Shown here piece after piece: positions 59,817-64,000 of a DNA stretch of 64,000 nucleotides. This DNA comes from Planctomyces sp. SH-PL62 (GTDB lineage Bacteria; Planctomycetota; Planctomycetia; Planctomycetales; Planctomycetaceae). Each line of letters starts with the position of its first letter. Positions within the stretch are counted from its first letter, which is position 1. Made by a program: the position numbers and the translations under genes. Under the pieces are notes generated by a model, which was not told the DNA's origin, did no database searches, and worked only from the letters and a program-made list of their open reading frames with translations. The stretch is from positions 46,205-110,204 of the forward strand of contig CAMDPX010000002.1 in NCBI GenBank assembly GCA_945905295.1, written 5' to 3'.

Positions 59817-59984
59817 TCAGCTTCCATAGATGCAGACCGCCGTTTCCAAGATATGCCGCCGCGTCTCGGGATTCGCCGACTTGTCCAGCGAATGCCGCAG
59901 CACAAAATCCACCCGCGCTCCGGCCAATTCTTCCGCCTCACCCGCCATGTCCAGCAGTTCGTTCGTGCTGACGTCGCGAGCGGG
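59817..59984 (-). pseudogene. MNT nucleotidyltransferase remnant
   Basis: About 55 C-terminal residues of an MNT-type antitoxin are readable: 'NELLDMAGEAEELAGARVDF' and 'NPETRRHILETAVCIYG'. An in-frame TAG at 59985 ends the reading upstream, and the GSxxxG...DxD catalytic half is gone. It precedes the HepT remnant in the same direction and frame, as in intact MNT-HepT pairs. Confidence 0.75.
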
Positions 59985-60276
59985 CTACAGTTTCCACCGC
60001 ACCCTCAGCAAGCGGTGATGTCGCTTGAGCCTCCTCCGCCGTTGCCGCCTCGACTTCACGATCAGCACTCGCGGCATCAGAAGATGTGCTCGCGGCCACG
60101 GCGGCTTGATCTGCAATCTGCGTTACTAAATGGTTCGTCCGGTGAAGGTGGCTCAGCCAACATCTTTTGGCGATGATTGAAAGCCGTTGGAATCCACTGT
60201 CAAATCGCGGCCTGACAGTCTCGAAAACAACAACCGGCATCGTCTCGCGACGTGCCGTTGAATTGAATTCCATCGC
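59985..60276. other. 292-base region before hsdM without a recognised gene
   Basis: The sequence has open frames on the minus strand rich in Ala and Glu, but no recognisable protein. It probably includes the hsdM promoter and the missing 5' part of the MNT locus, too decayed to read. Confidence 0.4.
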
Positions 60277-61377
60277 ATGAGCCAAGGCACCTTCAAAGAC
60301 ATTGAGAAGCTCGAAACCGATTTGTGGGCGGCGGCGGATCAGCTTCGGGCGAATTCCAAGCTCACGTCCAGCGATTATTTCATGCCGGTGTTGGGAGTGA
60401 TCTTTCTGCGGCACGCGGCCAATCGGTTTGATGCCGCGAGCAAGCAGATTCAGGAGGATCAGGCCAGCGGCAAGATGCCAAAACGAAAAGTGCTGCCGGC
60501 GGATTACATTCGGCGGCGGGCGTTGTGGTTGCCGGAGTCGGCTCGGTTCGATGTCATTATGCAGAAGGCGTCGAGCGACACGGTTGGCTTGCCGAAGCTC
60601 GTCACCGACGCGATGACCGCGATTGAAGCGGAGTTTGAGCCGCTCAATGGAGTCTTGCCGAAGGATTACGGCATTTTCGAGACGAAGGTGCTGGAAGACT
60701 TGATGCGGCTGTTCAACAGCGAGCAAATCAAGCAAGCGGCCGGTGATGTCTTCGGTCGCATTTACGAATACTTCCTCGCCAATTTTTCGATTCAGAAGGC
60801 GCACGACAACGGCGAATTCTTCACGCCGTCGTCGCTCGTGCAGACGATCGTCAACGTGATCGAACCGGATCATGGGACGGTGCTCGATCCGGCGTGCGGC
60901 TCGGCCGGGATGTTCGTGCAATCGAGCCACTTCATCGAACACGAAGGGGGAGACACGGCGAAGAAAGTGGTCTTCTACGGGCAAGAGAAAAACCGCGACA
61001 CGATCCGCATCGCCAAGATGAATCTCGCCGTTCACGGGTTGGAGGGGAAGATCGCCGAGGCCATCACGTACTACCAAGACGAGCACACGCTGTTCGGCAA
61101 GTGCGACTTCGTCATGGCCAATCCGCCGTTCAACGTGGACCTCGTGGACGCCGAGCGGATCAAGTCCGACCCGCGTCTGCCGTTCGGGCTGCCGGGTGTG
61201 AACAAAGCGAAACGGGTCTCGAACGGCAACTATCTGTGGATCTCGTACTTTCACAGCTATCTGAACGCGAAGGGCCGGGCCGGGTTCGTGATGTCGTCGC
61301 AGGCGTCGAGCGCCGGGCATGGCGAGAAGGAAGTGCGGCGAAAGATCGTTCAGAACTTCGAGGAGCTAGGAGCATGA
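60277..61377 (+). pseudogene. hsdM: Type I restriction DNA methylase HsdM, 3'-truncated
   Basis: 366 residues of the usual ~500. The N-terminal HsdM domain ('DIEKLETDLWAAADQLRANS', 'YFMPVLGVIFLRHAANRFD') and most of the N6-adenine methylase domain are intact, with SAM motif 'VLDPACGSAGMFVQSSHF' and catalytic 'FVMANPPFNVD'. The reading ends abruptly at 'EKEVRRKIVQNFEELGA', just before the normal C-terminal third. The stop overlaps the ATG of the DUF1016 gene, so the 3' part was lost and the neighbours joined. No hsdS or hsdR lies in the window. The catalytic core could still fold, but sequence-specific methylation is unlikely. Confidence 0.88.
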
Positions 61378-62394
61378 CGAAGCGACTGATATCGGACGAA
61401 TACGCCACAGTGTTGGCCGAAATCAAAGAGCGCGTGCGGTCGGCGCAATACGCCGCGCTGCGGGCCGTCAACAAGGAATTGGTGGGGCTGTATTGGGACA
61501 TCGGTCGGATCATCGCCGAGCGGCAAGCCAACGCTGAGCACGGGGCGGCCATCGTGGAACGGCTGGCAGCGGACCTTCAAGCCGAGTTCCCTGGCATCGC
61601 CGGCTACTCACGCCGCAACATCTTTCAGATGCGTGAGTTCTTCCTCGCGTACCGCGATTTTCCAAAAGTGCAGCCATTGGTTGCACAAATCGGTTGGACC
61701 CACAACGCCATCGTATTCCAGCGCTGCAAAGACCCCTTGGAGCGCGAATTCTACATCCGCATGACGAAGAAGTTTGGCTGGACAAAGAACGTCCTAATTC
61801 ACCAGATCGAGAGTCAGAGCTATCAATCCACGTTGCTCGGCCAGACCAATTTTGATCGTGCCCTCACGCCGAAGCTGCGAGCGCAAGCGAAGCTGGCCGT
61901 GAAGGACGAGTACACTTTCGATTTCCTCGAATTGGGTGAACAGCAGAGAGCGCGAGTTGGAACGTGAGCTCATTGCCCGCATCGAACACTTCCTGCGCGC
62001 GATGGGCGGTCTGTTCGCGTTTGTGGGGAGCCAGTTCCGGTTGGAGGTCGATGGCAAGGAATACTTTCTGGACCTGCTGCTGTTTCACCGTCGGCTGCGC
62101 TGCCTGGTGGCGATCGACTTGAAGATCGGTGAGTTCGAGCCAGAGTCCGTGGGCAAGATGCAGTTCTATTTGACCGCCCTCGACCGTCAGGTGCGTGAGC
62201 CCGGCGAGAATCCACCGATCGGCATCATCCTCTGCAAAGAGAAGAGCCGCACGGTGGTCGAGTACGCTCTGCACGACGCCCGCAAACCGATCGGCGTCGC
62301 CACCTACCGCACCGTCAAACGCCTGCCGAGAGAACTCAAAGGCCAACTCCCCAACCCGGAAGAGATCGCCAAACTCCTGGAGGACCAACCCTGA
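61374..62394 (+). pseudogene. DUF1016/PDDEXK nuclease gene with a frameshift
   Basis: The first part (61374-61967) is the DUF1016 N-terminal domain: 'YAALRAVNKELVGLYWDIGR' and 'GYSRRNIFQMREFFLAYRDF'. It ends off-frame after 'YTFDFLELGEQQ'. The second part (61936-62394, other frame) is the PDDEXK C-terminal half: 'RELERELIARIEHFLRAMGG', 'FRLEVDGKEYFLDLLLFHRR', 'LVAIDLKIGEFEPESVGKM' and 'GIILCKEKSRTVVEYAL'. The D...(D/E)xK residues are present. In intact relatives these halves form one protein, so a net +1 or -2 change occurred near 61945. The family often sits in type I restriction loci. A GTG at 61936 might still express the nuclease half alone. Confidence 0.88.
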
Positions 62395-62456
62395 GATGAC
62401 GACACGTCCGATCTGACTCTATTTATTCTCCGCAATCGCCATAAGAAAGTCTGCCA

Positions 62457-63857
62457 ATGAAAGCCACCGAAGCCAAACTGCTCGACTTTCTCAAGAAGTC
62501 GCCGCAGTTCGTCATACCCATCTACCAGAGAACGTACTCTTGGACCGAAAAAGAATGCCGACAGTTGTGGGACGACATCTTGCGCACAGGTCGCAACGAA
62601 AACATCTCGGTGCATTTCGTCGGTTCCATTGTCTACATCGAGACGGGACTGTCGCAGGTTACGCACCAGTCACCGTTGCTCGTCATTGATGGTCAGCAAC
62701 GGCTTACCACAGTAACTCTGCTCATCAGCGCGCTGGCCAAAGTGCTCGGTGAGGTCGAACCGGTGGATGGCTTCTCGCCTCGAAAGTTGCGCAACTACTA
62801 CTTGTTGAATCCAGAGGAGACGGGCGAACGGCACTACAAATTGCTCCTGTCACAGACCGACAAAGCCACGCTCACGGCCATCGTCAGTGACGCCGAACGA
62901 CCAAAGGAAGAGTCATTGCGAGTGACACAGAATTTCCAACTTTTCGAGGAACTGATTGCCGGGTGCAATGGCGACTTCGTGGCGGTATGCAAAGGGCTGG
63001 CGAAGCTCGTTGTGGTGGATATCGCACTCAATCGGGATCAAGACAACCCGCAACTTATTTTCGAGAGCATGAATTCCACTGGTCGCGAACTGAGCCAAGC
63101 CGATCTCATCCGCAACTTCATCCTGATGGGGCTGGAGCCGACGCTGCAGACACGCCTCTACGACCAGTTCTGGCGGCCAATGGAAGTTGATTTCGGACAG
63201 GAAGCCTACAGCACACACTTCGATGGTTTCATGCGCCACTATCTGACTGTGAAGACCGGTGAAATTCCCAAAGTGGGCGAAGTCTACGAGGCGTTCAAAG
63301 CCCATGCCCGTGCGCCCGAAGCGGCTCAGGCGGGCGTGGAGGCGTTAGTCAAAGACATCCGCAACTTTGCCCGCTACTTCTGCGCAATGGCACTCAGCGC
63401 GGAGACGGACGCGGACCTGAAGCTTGCCTTTCATGATTTGCGTGAGCTGAAAGTGGATGTCGCCTATCCTTTCTTGCTCGAACTCTATCACGACTATGCT
63501 GGCGGAATTCTTCCCGCTTCCGATCTGGTGGCGGCTGTGCGATTGGTCGAGGCGTATGTGTTCCGCCGCGCAATTTGCGCCATCCTTCCCAACTCGATGA
63601 ACAAGACCTTCGCGACCTTTACGAAGGCGTTGAAAAAGGATCGCTATATCGAGAGCATCCAAGCGCACCTTCTTCGACTGCCGTCGTACCGCCGCTTTCC
63701 AAACGACGAGGAATTTCGGCGCGATTTGCACACCCGCGACCTCTACAACTTCCGCAGCCGCAGCTACTGGCTACGCCGACTGGAGAACCACGGTCGAAAG
63801 GAGCGCGTGCCGGTCGACGAATACACCATCGAGCACATTCTTCCGCAGAACGAGTGA
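62457..63857 (+). pseudogene. DUF262/DUF1524 (GmrSD-like) restriction protein interrupted by an IS
   Basis: 466 residues of an expected ~550-600. The N-terminal ParB/Srx-like DUF262 domain is intact ('QFVIPIYQRTYSWTEKECRQ', 'LLVIDGQQRLTTVTLLISAL', 'IFESMNSTGRELSQADLIRN'). The DUF1524 HNH nuclease domain has only its beginning, 'VDEYTIEHILPQNE', and is cut after the IEHILPQN signature. The TGA that ends it belongs to the incoming IS element. GmrSD-type proteins restrict modified (for example glucosylated) phage DNA; without the rest of the HNH fold this copy should not cut DNA. Confidence 0.88.
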
Positions 63858-64000
63858 GGTGCTCGGTGTTTCACGGACAGTGTGAGTCACTATTTTCGGC
63901 AGCCAAAAGGAGGCTGTCCGATGTCTGTGAAGAAGAAGTTGAAGTCACGTCGAATTCGTCGTCGGTTTACGGAGGAGTTCAAGCAAGAGGCGGTGCAGAT
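63855..64000 (+). mobile_element. IS3-family insertion sequence, left end (partial)
   Basis: The element appears to begin at 63855 with TGAGGTGCTCGG..., fitting the TG...CA ends of IS3 elements, and runs past the window. About 65 bases of terminal sequence precede its first gene. It is inserted in the DUF1524 part of the preceding gene. The exact end and the target duplication need the right junction, which is not in the window. Confidence 0.75.
63921..64000 (+). CDS. IS3-family transposase OrfA (3'-partial)
   Basis: Only the first ~26 codons are in the window, starting 'MSVKKKLKSRRIRRRFTEEF' and continuing 'KQEAVQ'. This is the typical start of the IS3 OrfA helix-turn-helix protein (the 'RRxFTxEFKxEAV' phrase). 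AAAAGGAGG precedes the ATG. OrfB should follow outside the window. Confidence 0.85.
   Translation, partial: MSVKKKLKSRRIRRRFTEEFKQEAVQ

Noticed and set aside
59938..61320. 460-residue minus-strand frame opposite hsdM
   Set aside because: Most of it is the antisense of HsdM; the Ala/Glu-rich end at 60000-60200 matches nothing known.

Overview
This window is a stretch of a planctomycete chromosome, most likely from the order Planctomycetales; the genus cannot be fixed from the sequence alone. The evidence is the density of families that are expanded in that phylum. These are Planctomycete-type cytochrome proteins with DUF1549/DUF1553 (12143-15298 and 45037-48234), their DUF1501 partners (15376-16788 and 42069-43556), a DUF1592/1588/1585 giant with its DUF1552 partner (16938-22843), a PPC-domain secreted protein and an FGly-type sulfatase. 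The DNA is GC-rich and genes lie in short co-directional blocks separated by long, near-perfect palindromes.

Layout. 1-9466 (+): the end of an export/cell-surface gene, a lipoprotein joining a metallophosphatase-like domain to a multihaem domain, pyruvate carboxylase, a JAB-metalloprotease/NTF2-immunity-like pair, and three small metabolic or secreted genes. 9615-11894 (-): an MFS permease and a subclass B3-like metallo-beta-lactamase. 12143-22843: two planctomycete haem/Tat gene pairs, convergent on each other. 23244-27584: secreted proteins and an esterase. 27728-33679 (+): the three subunit genes of a molybdenum hydroxylase, with toxin-antitoxin genes (mazEF, a frameshifted hicA with hicB, vapBC) between the subunits. 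33716-36842: a HEPN gene pair, an orphan antitoxin and two unknown genes. 36860-41888: murG, a sulfatase, larC with a very long His/Asp tail, and a small membrane protein. 42069-48234 (-): a third haem/DUF1501 pair split by a Fic gene. 48480-53615 (-): a tandem pair of Gly/Gln-rich secreted paralogues, a membrane protein whose signal peptide is encoded by heptanucleotide repeats, and gamma-glutamyltransferase. 53731-57396 (+): a ChW-repeat protein, a membrane protein, a cyanophycinase-like hydrolase and threonine synthase. 57462-64000: a decaying defence/toxin-antitoxin island (DUF4935 PIN, phd-vapC between two RAYT fragments, MNT-HepT remnants, truncated hsdM, frameshifted DUF1016 nuclease, and a DUF262/DUF1524 gene cut by an IS3-type element).

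The most notable pattern is a set of palindromic elements (57-130 bp) from several sequence families. They occur between genes and also in-frame inside genes, including murG, gamma-glutamyltransferase, two DUF1549/1553 proteins and three separate sites in the DUF1592 giant. One family (peptide signature GGVSPP...GLTPP) occurs six times and in one place abuts a fragment of a REP-associated tyrosine transposase (RAYT). This suggests a protein-tolerated, RAYT-mobilised palindrome family comparable in style to the palindromic elements found inside Rickettsia genes. No tRNA, rRNA, CRISPR array or replication origin was recognised.
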